From Dermatemys mawii (taxonomy: Eukaryota; Chordata; Testudines; Dermatemydidae), in assembly GCA_007922305.1 (NCBI GenBank), contig ML677341.1, positions 65,732,064 through 65,796,063 on the forward strand: 64,000 bases of DNA, read 5' to 3'. Under the pieces are notes generated by a model. It did not search any database. It saw only the letters and a program-made list of their open reading frames with translations, and was not told the origin of the DNA. Position numbers and translations under genes: made by a program. Positions 29,601 to 44,600 of this stretch are shown here, one piece after another; position 1 is the stretch's first letter, and every line of letters starts with the position of its first letter.

Positions 29601-32600
29601 GATAATGGTCAGCATCCTTTAGAATGGTACCTTCAAAATAGGTCACAAAAGAAGACAAAAAGTGACTTGCACTTGCTGCTGCATGCATACAGAAATCAAT
29701 TATTAATCCAGCTGAAATGGATTGTAAGTCAGTCAATTATCACAGAAAATGGATCAACTACATGGTCTGCAGAACTGCTCAATGCCTTCCCTCACAGAAA
29801 CATATATCACCTAGTTAGATGAGAGGTATTTAAGTGCTGACCATAATATAAATGCAGTTTAATTAATTGGATTCTTATTACATACGTGTCTCATAATGCA
29901 TAATACAAATTCTAAAAGAAACATATTCATGACCAAAAGTTACTTCTCAGATATATAGATGCAGGGCAGGATTTCAAACTGGGATAGCGCCATTGAAGTC
30001 AGAATTAACATTTGGTTAACATCTTGCCCCCAAAAGCTTAAAATCAAATCAAAGCAACTACTACTAAAAAAAATAAATAAATAAAAGCAGCAGTAGCAGT
30101 TCCCAAGCTGACACACTGATCAGTAACTTGCAGAGGCTGAAGACTTCACAGGAACTATGCCAATGTACGCCACCTGAAAATCTGGCTTCCTTTTCAGAGA
30201 GCTATTCTAACAAACTTTTTTTTGTAAACAGGCTTTAGTTCACCTGTGAAAACTCAACCTCTAATCAAGTTACTGAACAAAATGTCAGCTTGGAAGCTAT
30301 TTTTAAAAAAATATATCAAGAAATATTTTTTGCCAATTTAAAGCTGTAAGTGGAGGCAAGAAAGATAAGGGTCTGATACATAAACATATTCTAGATATGT
30401 GTAACAGAGGCTATGCCTACATGGCAATGTAAGCCTAGGGTTAGTGGGTCAGCCGACCCATGTCAGGAAACCCTGGGCTTGAGCATCTACATTGCATTTT
30501 AACCCTAGGTTGAAAATTTTCTGGCCCCTGTTCAAACCTAGGACACCAGCACCCCTGGGGATCCCTTGTTCCCATCCCTGCTGCACGCCAGGAGACAGAG
30601 AGAAGGGATCCCCACGAAGCTGTGTGGAAGTTTTGGGGCTGGCTCCCACTCGCTGCCATCACAGTACACACTTCTCTGGCTCTCCTGCACAAGCAGCCCC
30701 AGGGAGTGCTGGGGGCCTGAAACAATAATCAATCAGAGAGCAGAGCAGGGACCAAGCGGCTGCTCTGCAGGGAGGAGGAGCAGCCCTGCTAGGGGAGGGA
30801 TGACCCGCAATATCCTGGCACTTGGGAGCCACCTCCTGCCTGTCAGCTTCCCTCCCAGCTCCAGGTAAGCTCCATGCAGCAGTAAGGAGGAGCCGGAGCC
30901 ACCGCCACCACCAACGTGGGAGGAGGAAGGGGGAGCATGCTCAGCCAGACAATAATGGTGCTTACAGTTGTTACACCTCATAACGCTTTATAGAAATATG
31001 CTCATGAGTGTAAATATTACATAACTGGAGTATGTTTTATGCTAGCTATGCCATGTAACATATCTTTGCAAAGGTTATGACCTACTTAACATATTCATCC
31101 TATTTGTTTGTATGTATGGATAATTTTTATATCTGAAATTCTGAGCATTGGCTGTATGCTTGTATTTAAAGTGTTTGCTGTAGGAAGTATATAAGGCAGA
31201 TTTGATCAACAGTGTGACGGGGTTATTCAAGTAACTGGGAGTACTTAACTAACAGTGGATTTTGGGAAGTAAGCCAGTACACTCAAAGCAGCACTGGGAG
31301 GAAACACTCCTTGCGATCAATTACAAGACATACATATTTAATTGTACCAATATAACTTGCAGTGGTTACAAAAACTTCACCATCTAACACACACATACAG
31401 ACCCAGAAACAGTTCCAATGTACAGACTGGATTAAACATTGTATAAAACCAATGAGTGCTGCTGGCAGAATGCTATTACAGAAGCCTCCTAATCTCCAAC
31501 TATTCCAAAGAACTACTTTAATGTTGATTTAAGACACAGTTTACATAGCACAGAAAGACCATTCACAGGACTGAATAGCTTCTGCTTCTCTGCTACTTTT
31601 TCTGTTCCCATCTGGCTTTAGAGGACAAGGAGAATGATGTAGATAATGCTTTCAGTCTTTATAGAGGATCATCACATTTTTATATTGGAATTTCATAGCC
31701 ACGTGCCATTCATCCCAAGCCAAACCTACAGTGAACTTTTCAATATGGCCTTATCTTTTCAGGGGCAACCTCTTCTCCACTAAGACTTTGGCTATACTGG
31801 CAACTGAATGACAAGCCTTTTGTATTTCAGAGGTATTTTTAAAAAAAAAGTTCCAAAAGACAAAAATTTTGCGGACAAGTGCCAGTGTGGACAGCACTTC
31901 GTCAACAGGAGCGCTCTCCTCCTGATAAAGCTAACCTCACTCGTTGGGGTGGATGTTTTCTGTCGGCAGGAGAGCCAACAAATAGTGGCTATACTGCACG
32001 ACTTTTAGTGGCACAGCTGTAGCAACACAATCGTGTTGCTAAAAGCTGTGTAGTGAAGACATAGTCTAAGTCCCTTCTCAAAAAGAGTTTCAGGGATATA
32101 ACAGTAAGGTTTTTGCAGGATGGAATTCAGGTGCTCTGGTATGGTATGTGGTGCATTGAAGACAAGTGCTGCTCCAACATCTTAGTTCAAAAATCACACC
32201 ATATTTTAAAACAAAAGCAAGTTTATTCTCAATCCCCTCTGATATTACACTAATAAATATAATTGAACTGTTTTTTTTAATATGCTGTACAATTTGGTAT
32301 TGGTCATCACAGCTACACAGAATTTAAGAGCTATGCTAAATAACCAAATTTCAGATTGTAAACTATACTCTTACTCCCGAATACAAACAGCATTTTTTGC
32401 AACAAATCACAATTAGATGTAAAGCAAATTTTTATCAGAACATAAGAATGGCACACTGGATCAGACTACTGGTCCATCTAGCCCGGTATCCTGCCTTCCA
32501 ACAGTGGCCAATGCCAGATGCTTCAAAAGGATTGAACAGAACACAACAATCATCAAGTGATCCATCCCGTCATCCAATCCCAGCATCTGCGACTCAGAGG

Positions 32601-35600
32601 CATAAGGACTCCCAGAGCACGGGGTTGCATCCCTGACCACCTTGGCTACTAGTCATTGATGGACCTACCCTCCATGAACTTATTCAATTCTTTTTTTAAT
32701 CCAGTTTTATTTTTTGTCTTCACAACAGCCCCAGAAAACGAGTTCCACAGGTTGACTGAGTGTTGTGTGAAGAAGTACTTCCTTTTGTTTGTTTTAAACC
32801 TGCTGCCTATTAATTTTATTGGGTGACCCCTGATTCATGTGTTATGTGAAGGGATTTATAACACTTCCTTATTCACTCTCTCCATACCATTCATGATTTT
32901 ATAGACCTCTATCATATTCCTCCTCAGTCCTCTTTTTTAAGATGAACAGTCCTAGCCTTTTTTCTCTCTCCTCATATGGAAGCTGTTCCATACCACTAAT
33001 CATTTTTGTTGCACTTCACTGTACCTTTTCCAATTCCAATATGTCTCTGTGGAGCTGGGGCAACCACAATTAAATGCAGTATTCAAGATGGGAGAGTACC
33101 ATGAATTTCTATAACGCATTATGACATTTTCTGTCTTATCTATCCCTTTCCTAGTGGTTCCTAACATTGTTAGCTTCTTTGACTGTTGCTGAACCTTGAG
33201 GCGATGTTTTCAAAGAACTATCCATGATGTCTCCAAGACCTCAGTCTTGAATGGTAACAGCTAATATAGAACCCATCATTTTATATGTATAGTTGGGATG
33301 TTTTCCAATGTGCATTACTTTGCAGATATTAACAATGAATTTCATCTGCCATTTGTTACCCAGTAACCCAGTTCAGTGAGATTCCTATATGTAGCTTCGC
33401 AGTCAGTTTCAGACTCAATTAACTTGAGTAATTTTGTACCATCTACAAACCTTGCAACCGCACTGTTTATCTCCATTTCCAGATCATTTATGCATATGTT
33501 GAGCACTGTTCCCAGTACAGATCCTTAGGGGATCCTGCTATTTACCCCTCTCCACTGTGAAAACTGACCATTTATTCCTACTCTTTGTTTCTATTTTTTA
33601 ACCAGGTACTGATCTATGAGAGGACCTGCCCTCTTAAGCAAAGTAAGCAGTAATGAGATAAGAGCCTTGGGTGAAGGACCTTGTCAAACACTTTCTTAAA
33701 ATCCAAGTACACTATTTCAGCTGGATCACTCTTGTCTGCTGACAACTTCAAAGACCTCTAACAGATTCGTGAGGCATGATCTCTGTCTTTACAAAAGCCA
33801 TGTTGGCTCTTCCCCAACATATCATATTCATCAGTGTATCTGATAATTCTATTCTTTTCTACAGTTCAACCAATATGGCCGGTAGTGAAGTTAGGCTTAC
33901 TAGCCTGTAACTGCCAGGATCACCTCAGGAGCCTTTTTTAAAAAATCAGTGTTCCATTAACTATCTGCCAGACATCTGGTACAGAGCATCCTGAAATTGT
34001 GACAGGAACAGCTAAGGTGGTTCCCTAGTTTGCAGAGGCCCCGCTGTATGAATCAAGGCTCACTTGGCCACCATGATCTTCCTAGAACATAATGGAATTG
34101 GAGAAAAACACATTAGCTAGTCTAATCCCCGGAAAAAGTAGTAGTTCATCCTCAGTGTCCACTAGTGCCAATATCTGGAGCTAAATGCTATAATTTTCTA
34201 TTTACTCCATGATGTAAATAGGTGCACCTGTGTATCAAACCACATGGCCGTGAGATGGCCAAAAATCACCTAGTCCCAGTCCCATTCCTTCGCAACAGTT
34301 CTGTTTTCCCTGAATGAAAGTGACTTTTTTTAAACATTCACCATTTTCCAGAAAGGACAGAAACTGGATGGCTTGGGTGCTTTTCCCCCTGGGGGGTGGG
34401 GAGGGTGGGAAGAGGAATGGTTGTACCTTTCTGATAATTTAGGCACATGACTAATTGCAACTGATCATTACAGTTGCCCATGCAACTGATCGTTTCAGTA
34501 TCTGATGTCCATGAGTTTTGAAGAAAAATGACTTAGTTCACCAGAAGACTGACCAACATAAAATTAATACCACACTGAAGGATGGAGGAATTATTAAATA
34601 TACTTCTAAACACAAAAGCTACTTAAACAAAAATCTTTTAGATTTGCTCAGAGACACAAAATAATGATGGTGTTCTAAATCTCAGAACTGTTTTATGAAA
34701 GTTTTTTATTGTGATTTTATTGTGTGTCAGTGTACTTGAAATGCCTTAGTAAAATTGTTTAAAGGGAAAATTCTGAATGGTTTTTAAAAGTTCCTATCCC
34801 AGATATTATTGAAGTATCTCGTCCTACCTAAATAATAACTGTACCTCAAAACCAGACTCCCATTAAAAATCTGTCTTAACAGCAATTCTAAAAGATTTAA
34901 CTCTATTAATGATTTCCCAAATCTTATTAAGTTCATTATTGTGACTAATGCAGAAGTAAAGTACATCGACTAATGCAGAAGTAACGTATATTAATTCAGA
35001 GAACAATCATGCAAAAACTGTTTTAAAAAAAAGTGAATGCAAATTTCTGATATTATAGAAATTCCATGAGACAGAGCTGCAAACCAGAAAGATAACAAAA
35101 GAAGGCATCTCAAGAGATATCTTCTGGTAAACATGCATATAAAGATCAACCTATATTTCCTTACAGCAGGGAATTACAAGAAACAAAGTGAAAAAAGGCT
35201 GGTACCCAAGCAACCAGAAAAGACAGACATTTATTTTAAGCAACCCATTACCAAGCCACTCAGACAAAATAAAAAGACCCACAGTAACAGCGGGCAGGTC
35301 ATGATGCTCCTGTCTTCTTGTCTCTGTCCCAGTGTGTTCATTCTGGTAATGTTCAGACAGACCAGTGGCACTTACACACATTTTCATACATAGTGGACAG
35401 ATGAAGCCCTGTGAAACAGTAACTTTTAGGTATGTACATTTTTAAAAAACTAAGAATATAAACAGAAAGAGCACTTTAAAATATCAAATATGTATTAAAA
35501 TTCTTAAAAAGCATGGTACTGCCTATATGCAAGAAACAGAGCTGGTGTATATTACTTTTAAGTAAGTTTCTTAAGATGAAATTTTTCTAATCATGAGTCC

Positions 35601-38600
35601 AAAATACAGAGAAGGCAAACAGAATGTTGTTAAGTGAATGAAAAACAAAACATATCTGAGACACTGAGTTCTGACAGTAGGCAGTACATTCGTTCTGTTA
35701 ATTGTTTTCGTCAGTTTTACTAGACCTTTGGCACTGGTCCACAATATGAAGGGGCACATTATGTATAATGTATCATGACATACCCATTGTAAAATAGTAG
35801 GGCTATGTCTACACTACAACTTATGTCAACAGAACTTATGTTGCCCAGAGGTGTGGGGAGGGAAAAAAAACACCAAAAAAACCAACATATCCCTGAGCAA
35901 CACAAGTAACACTAAGTGCCAGTGTGGACAGTGGCACAGCTGTACCGATGGCCGTAGTTATGCTGGCAAGTGGTGGTAGTTATGTTGGCAGGAAATGCAC
36001 TTGCCATCATAACTACCGCCATCGGTACAGCTGCGCCATTGTAAGCTCTCTAGTGTAAACACAGCGCAGGTCAAAGTTCTGTACAAAGGTCTTACCAAGG
36101 TAAGAGTGCAAGTTACATAAACAAAAAAACCCTAGTAAGCTCTCTTTTTAATTCAGAACAGCTTTAACCAATTAGCAACATTTACAACACATTTGTCACC
36201 CAGAATGCTCATTTACCTCAGTTTAAAGGATCACCTGTTCACTGCACTATCGTGTTCAATAATTTAACATATGAAGTTAATCCGTACAGATATAAGAAAA
36301 TCTTGCAACATCGGAAGTACCTTTCCTCTGGCCCCTTCTCTGAAGTATGTGCTAACAAGTCAATCAAAAAAAGAGAGCAATGCCTTAATAATGTGTCTCT
36401 CTCACTGATGAAAGAGGAAAATAAAGAGTAGAGATCCAAGACTCAAATTGCTTTACTTAAACCTACTTTTTGGTTTATTTTGCTTTCCAGTTAAAATAAG
36501 CTTTATTACAGAAACTGTTACAAAAATAGAACACTATATATGCAAGCTAACTTCGGAACTCAATCATCAAAACTGTGCATGGCACTTGTTTGTGTAAAAT
36601 AGGAAATGCATGTACACATAGTTGGCATTCTCTCGTCTACAAGAGATGGTGGGATTTATAGCCTATGATGTAGATGGTTTGCAATGTCTCATGTGACTGA
36701 ATAATCCAATACGAGATTTACATGACCTTTGGCAGTTGTTTCAAATGTATGTTTCTTGGTTGGGAACTGCTTGCTTCCTACGGGCTCTTTTCTCTTCAAG
36801 CTGTAAGAGCCAGCTCCTGTCATGGACTTTGATGCCGTGATGGAGACGTTGGCGCCACTTGTTACGATCACTTGCCTAGGTTTGTCAAGATCAATTCCAA
36901 ATTCCTTCATATTTCGCTTGCATGTGTATTTATAGTGAAGCTTGAGATGTCCTGCTGTTCTTGTTCCCTTTGATAGCTCCCCGTATAGCATGTCCTTGGG
37001 TATGCATCCATCCTCCAACTTACTCAGATGGCCCAGCCAGCACAGTCACCTTTGCCTGAGTCGGGCTGTCACGCTTGGTACAACATGGATAACTGATGTT
37101 TATCAGGAGAAAAGGTTAAATAGTTTCCACCTACGCTGTTTACACCATATAATCAACACCAAATAGCAAGATAAAATCACCAGTGTACACATGGGCATTC
37201 AGATAGATGCACACAGAATCAAATGTCTTACTAGTTTTAAACCAGGATCATGAAAATGCACAGGTAATGCTGCACAGCAGAAAAAGTGTGCTGAGCTACA
37301 AAACATCTGGCATTATCATTTAACACCTGAGGGGGTTACGAAGATGGATATGTATTTCTAGACAAGTTAATTACATACTTGATACACTGATCTGATTTTC
37401 TCTCTTTAGCGTCTTCACTGCACAGTGCACCTAGCACATGAAGAAAAGAACAGAGAGGATTTACAAGGGTGTTTCTTTCTCACACAATTTAAAAAATTCT
37501 ACATATTCAGATCAGATTTACCTCAGGCATCAGATATTCAGACATATTGACTTGAAAACAGCTTCATGATCTCAGCCCTAATCCTAACCCAAATGAGAAA
37601 CTCCAAGACTTGGATCCATTCAATTAAATTAACCCCTCCACCTCTTTCAGCCCCCTTTAAACCAATCCTGATATCTATTGAAGACTCATGGGATCTAAGA
37701 CCTTGTCTATGCTACAGAGTTTTGTTGACAAAAGTCAGCTTTCATCAACAAAACAGTGGAGGTATACACACAATAATGCTCCTCCCACTGATTTAACTTT
37801 CCTGTTACTCTGACAAAATAAAACCACCTCAATGAGAGGCATAGAACTTTTTGTGACAAAGTTAGATCGATGCAGTATCATTATGTTTAATTATGTTACT
37901 GTAAATGGCCTCGAGGAGGTGTCCCACAATGCACAGCTAACCGCTGTGGTCAGCAGTTCGAACTCCACTGCTGCTGCCCAGGTACACCGACATCCCCCCA
38001 TCTCCTGTAAATGACTGGGATTTTTTGAAATTCCACTTCCTGTTTGCTTGGTATGGACAGTTCATATTGCATCTTCCTAGCTGACCACGGTGGCTCCCTG
38101 CAGCAAATATGCTCCTGTTTGGAGTACACCAGAGTTGTTGGACCTGCTGGGTCAGTGGGAAAAGAGGGCAGCCCCAACTCCGCTCCAGCCGTAGGAACTT
38201 TGATACCTACGATCAGATTTCTCATGGCATTTTGGAGAAGGGCCATGAAAAGGACATGCATGGGTGCCATCTGAAGATCAAGGAATTGATGCAGACATAC
38301 CAGCAGGCAAGGGAAGCAAACCATTGCTCTGAAGCTGCACCAAAGATCTGCCACTTCTACAAGGAGCTGGATGCCATCCTCGGTGGCAACTCCACCTTCA
38401 CCAGCAAGAGTCCCATGGATACTTCGGGGGAATTGGAGACGCGGCCAATGGACTGAACTCTGAAGACAAAGTGGTGGATAAGGAAGTGGAGTTGGAAGAT
38501 GCGGAGGAACAGGTGACAGGATCATCCTGCAGGCATGTCAAGCCAGGAGCTCTTCTAGAGTCACTTGCAATCACTTGTGCAGGGACCAAACTGACACACA

Positions 38601-41600
38601 GACAAGCAGCTTAGGGCCCTGGTCTGAAGCCATATGAATACCAGAGATGCACCCTTGCATCCTTGTTTACCCTCAGGAGTGAGATATCAGCTTCAATTAC
38701 CCCCACCTGTGGAAAGTGGTGGCAGAATTTACAATAGTGTCCCTAGTCGTCTGCAGTGATCCTCTTAAAAAGTCATGTAGACCCTTTGTCCCATCCTGGA
38801 TCTTCCTCCAACCCTGGGCCAAACTCACCATGTTTAGGGCACTCGATAAGCTGTATGCTTGCCAAGGAAGAGTGAAAGAGGTGTATTTAACTATAATGAC
38901 TCAATGATGTGAGTGCCTCTGTTTATTGCTACGTGTGCTTCTGCAAATGTCCCCTTCAGGGGAACCCCTTACACACCAACTGAGCGCCTTCATCAGATAA
39001 GGAGGCAACGTAGGAGGAGAAAGGAGGACATGTTTAGGGAGGTGGTCCTATCGTCAGACACCGCAGATGATGAGCACATGAAGGGCATGAAGACAGACAA
39101 TTGATGAAAACTGATAATAGATAGCTTGTAGAGAAAGTATGTATTTTAGTAGGCCACGAGCAAATGATAAAACTGATGGAGGACCAGAGATGCTGAAGTC
39201 AGAACACATGTGCTCGCCTTCCCCTGCAGCCTATGCAGAACTGAATGCCATGCCCGTCCCGCACTCCCCACACACATGCTTTGCATCTCACAGTACCCCT
39301 TCCACACCACCCCTTCGGACAGGTTCCCTAATGACATCTGGATTTATACACAGCTATGAGAGCTTCCAATAAGGGAGTGCTCCTCAGTGTCATGTCCCTT
39401 GCATGACATGGGATAGCTACCCACAGTGCACTGCTCTTTCCCTATGCTAGAGCACCAACTGTGGAGACACTCCGCCGACACAAGTATCATTGTTTGAACA
39501 TGCTCAAGTGCTGTAATTATAGCAGTTTATGATCATCAGCATAACTTGTGTCAATTTAATTCTGTAGTGTAGACATAGCCTACATAGATCCCCAGATCTT
39601 CCGTTGGGCCCAGGTTATTGTCTCCATTCAGATCTTACAATGTTCTGGTTTGGGAGATTTAGAAAGACAAACCAGCCTGCCTGGAACAGAATGAATAATC
39701 CATTGGGACTCTCAATTCTACATAATATTAGATGATCAGATGGGATTATAATGAGAGGCAGATGTCCTACCATGGGTCTGGCTATGATGGGCATGGGCAG
39801 CACATCACAATGTACATGGAAAGAAGGATCACTAAAGGGAACATTTTAGGCCAGTTGGGTAGGAGACCGCAACAGATTTTGAGGTTAGATCCTGTAAATA
39901 TCTGAACTTTCTGAGATTCACCTATCATTAACTTAGTCTCTTCAATACAATGGAACCGTACTTTATTGTAGTGATTAAATTCACCACTGCACTTAACTAC
40001 ATGCCCACAGGGAATTTCAAACATATTATATTACAGGAACAGTCCAGTCTGCCACTAGTCTCTGCATTAGTCAACTTATTTAGGCATTTCTTAAGACAAC
40101 TAGACAGTACCTTGAAAAAGCAAATGATGCATGAGCCCTATGCCCGAGTTCTTCCTAAGTTCTTCTTGGAGCAACCTGACTCCATAAAAATGCAGACACC
40201 ACATAATTCTTTAGCAATTCTTGATGTCTCTGAAGCATATTACACAAATATGCAGGTTCTTTTTTCATATCAAATGCAGAGTTACTGAAGCCTCACTCAA
40301 ATTTACAGGATCATGTCCCTTTACTCAAAGTTGTGAGATTAAATTATTTTATATTAGCAATATATTTTATATATTTCTTGTTCACACTTAATCACATATG
40401 TGCTGAGATTTAACTATGAAGACTACCAAGAATAAGTCTGCTCATTTTAAGGTAACAAACTTTACAAATTCAGCTCATTAATTCATGCATGCTATGAAAC
40501 ATTTGTTAATTTCCTGGTACAACATATTTGCACGCATTTGTCCATTTACACACATTTTGTCTAATTAAAGTCCCTCTCAAAGAGAGGTGAATCAGGTGCC
40601 AAGTATAAGAACCTAGTCCCATATATTGTTATCCTACAATACCTCTGAAGTGCTTTCATCGTTCACATCCACTGCATTTCCTGGGGCTGCAGAGGAATCT
40701 GAATCTGAGCTCTGAGACCCAGCTCTGCCTGGAGTCTGAAACGGAAGAAATATATATTTTATTAAACTGAGTCTGAAGTCTATGTTGCAAAAAGGAATCT
40801 CTTCTATAAATTTGTTCGTAATTTTAAGATTTTACATCAATAGTAAATTGAACTGACAAGCACGCTACATAAATAGTCAATGCAATAGTATACAAACCAA
40901 ATTTACTGCCAAGCCCTCACATCATCACTGAAGTAAGGAGTATTTATTAGATAGATCAATATATAACAATACATAAGAATTTCATACATAAAGAACTAAG
41001 CCAAACTGCACTTATTATCATTCAAATTACAGTTACATACAGTTAAATGGTTATTCAGTAGAAAAATCCTAGAAATTAAAATTTTGCCCCTTAAACAAGA
41101 CATTAAATAAATACTAACATACTACTCTTCAGATTGAAGTTTTGATAACAAACAAAAATGTTTTTATACTGGTCAGACTATTCGGTAGAAAAGCTGACAA
41201 AAGTAGGTCCATTAATAGGGTAGTAACTAAATAAAAATATATTACTTCACAAATCACAAAATTTCAATATAGAGAATAAGTAGTTAAAACTGCTTCATAT
41301 ATCAAACTTCCAATTAAATTAGACTAGCTTATTCAATAAGGAATCCTATAAAATTAAGTTGTATATTTTCATTTGCTTCCAGTCTATGCTTCTTTCCAAA
41401 TTACAGTTTCAAACCAGTAAAATTACCAGTAAGTAAACTCTATTTCATTCAAAGTCTTGTGAAATAGATTCAGGTTCTTAATCCTTATCCAATTCATCCG
41501 ACTTTCAAGCAAGAGATTCATTTTTTCTTCTCTTATCTACCTCAAAAGTTCCACTGCTTCATCAGAATCATAAAAGAAAAGTTAGCATCCTCAACAAGGC

Positions 41601-44600
41601 AAACTTTAGCAAGGAAAGTTATTGAAACAGCCAATAAAAAAAAAAAAAAACTCTTTCATAGCATAAAATTTTTCTCCCTCTTAAATTGTGTGTGGGTCTA
41701 GATTGTTCTGGAAAAAATAGATGTGTTATATATAAAGATTTTTTATATTTAATTTTTACTTTTGGTCTCTGAAGCACTGACCATCAGTCACTCCCAATCT
41801 AGAGCCAAATCAAAGTTTACTTTAAGAATTCCATTGACAGGATTAGAACCCAAATGAAGTACTGATGTAATTTTGTAGACAATCTGGAAATATTTTTGAT
41901 TTTATGTAAGGTATTCACACTTTACGCATATAGAATTTTAAAATAAAGGGAGAGAACTACATGAATAAGTTTTGTCTATAGACTTCAGAAACGGAAAAAT
42001 CCTAACATTATTTGTCTTGGAAATTTTTTAATTTTAAACAAATCAATAAATAGCCCTTTATAAAGATGCCTCTAAATGTAATTTTCTCCCTTCATTTGAA
42101 ATTGAAGTATAGATTATCTGTGTTTATAACCAATATTCTATTTCTTTTTTCCCTACCAGGATTACAGATTTTAACTAGTAATTAAATATAATTTTAAATC
42201 TATCTGATCAAATATGTCATCTAATTACCGCACTACTGCTAACATACAGTACACCTTAAAGAAGTCTTTGACGATCAAATAGGATGAAGTGAGTGGTTGT
42301 GGGAAGGAGAGATTATGTGAATGCACTGCACCTAACAGAGCTGGGCAACAGTGACCATGACAAGAAATAGGAGAAGAGAGAACCTCTTCTTGTTGCATCC
42401 TCCCCCTTTAGTTGTTGCTGAAATGGCCACTGCTACAAGTTTATCCATTTTTGTCCTGTTACTTAGTCTATTTGCTGGAAACATGAAAGATGACAAAACA
42501 CAACATGAGAGAACAATATAGTCTCATTCTAGTTATAAATGTATTATTTAGAGTGCAGCAGCATCCATAATATGGTAGAAGATTTCTAACCACAGAAGAT
42601 GATGAGATAGCCCCTACCTCTAAAAGTTTATAATCTAAAAGGCAAAAAATGGATCAAAGGTGGAAGAAAGGAATACGATATATAAACATAATATATACAT
42701 CAAGGTGAAGCCTGGCATTTATATTGGTATTTCTCATAACTTATCAGCTACCATCTATTGCTTTCTTACCAACCAGTTAATTTCCTATAGACATCACAAC
42801 AGAAGTAGATCTTAGGGTGGGATTTAAAAATGAGATCAGTATAAACGCAAAAAGGGCATTCCATGGGTAGGAAGTAGGATGGAAGAAAGTACAGAGACTG
42901 TTCAAGGAAAGTAAGGTATCAAAGCTGGCAACAGTGGTGAAATGAAGTGGGCAGGGAGCAACACAAAAAATGAGGTCAGATAAGTAGGGAGGGGCAAAAG
43001 TATCATGCAAGGCCCTGAAGGCATTGACAATAGCTTCTTGTGGCAGGTAAGCTGCACTGAAGAAGCTATTAGAAGTTCATAACACAAAGCACCTACAAGT
43101 TATGAACAATGTTACTTACATATTCTTCTGTACCAGCAGACTGTTCTTTACAGCAACTAATACATATTTCATATAAAGTTCTGTTGACATGCAGAGATTC
43201 AGTGGAGGGATTCAAAATGGGGAGCAATGTGATAAGAATAATTCGGGAGAGGGAGGTTAGGTATATTACATTGTTAAAGTAATGGGCAAGATACTCAAGG
43301 AGGACTAAATTGCTGACATCACTGTTTTCTAGAAAGGTTTGAAATATCCAGCGTCAAAGGGAGCAGGAAAGTCTCCTGATACTCCTGGGGAGACACCCGG
43401 TCCACAGGAATATTAGCGCAAGATTAAATGATATAACATGTGATGTAAGAACATTTCTATACGTTTAAGACACTAATTTTCTTTCCTTTCTTGATGACAA
43501 ATAGCTTCTAACTCACATCCACACCCTGAGAGCTACGTCTACAGTCAGCCAATAGTCAACCTTCAGATCAAACTACTGCAATACTCTTATGTTTGAAGTA
43601 TACGTCTACTATGTGAAGATCTGGAAAATTGATAATAAATTTTACTAGATTTCTCTGTACTTGACCAGCAAAATTGATACTTGGACCTAGATGTTCACAA
43701 TGGGTCTTTCTGTCCACTCATACTGGTGTAAACAAGTAGTAACTCTGCTGAAGGCCATGGAGTTACCCTTGCATAAGCTAGAGGATAATCACGCCTAGCG
43801 TCATCATGGGTGTTGAGAAAGACTGGTATTGGCACTCCTTAGGCTATTGAGCCCTCTGAGAATGACACCCATAAGATCTGTAGGATCTAACAGTCAGGAT
43901 ATGACTCTATGTAAGCCTAATGTGAAAAGGAGAGGGTCTTTGAACTAGTTACAGTAGACTCTCGATTATCCAGGATTGGGTTAACTAGGTTGTGAATTAA
44001 CCAGGATGTCACAAAAAATATGCGTAACTCGCAGGGCCGGCTCTGGCTTTGTTGCCGCCCCAAGCACAAAAAAAAACACCACCAGGGCATAGGGCAGCCA
44101 GTGAACCAACACCTCCTCCCCCTGGCGCAACGTGGCTGATGAACCAACACTCTCCCTCCCATATTTCCTATGGATGGTGATATCCAGGATTTTATTAACC
44201 ACGATTATTTTTTCCCTATCATCCTGGATAATCAAGAGTCTACTGTATGTATGAGTGCGTTTTTAAATGGCTAGCATCCAATTAGTGGGTGATAATCCTT
44301 GGCTCCATTAATGTGCTCTAGGTTTCATCTGTTTTTGAACTAATGAAATCAGGACTTTGAAAAAGGACAGTATTATTGCTCTCTCCACCTTTGTGATATC
44401 AAGAGGAGAGGAAAAAAAAAAATCAAAAGATTCCACTGGGAAGAGAGAAGAAAACTCTTCAATTCTAATTATTAAGAATTTATTTTCTGTAATACATACA
44501 AAATACGAGATGTCCATAAAATAAAGAAAAGCCTGGTCCCCTCCCTAAAGAGCTTACAGGACTAAAATGTTGTTGGTTCCACCTACTTCTACTGCAAAAT

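Noticed and set aside
37950..38525. 191-codon minus-strand open frame, the longest in its area
   Set aside because: It is the antisense shadow of the MYB/SANT-like gene remnant on the plus strand, which has recognisable protein similarity.
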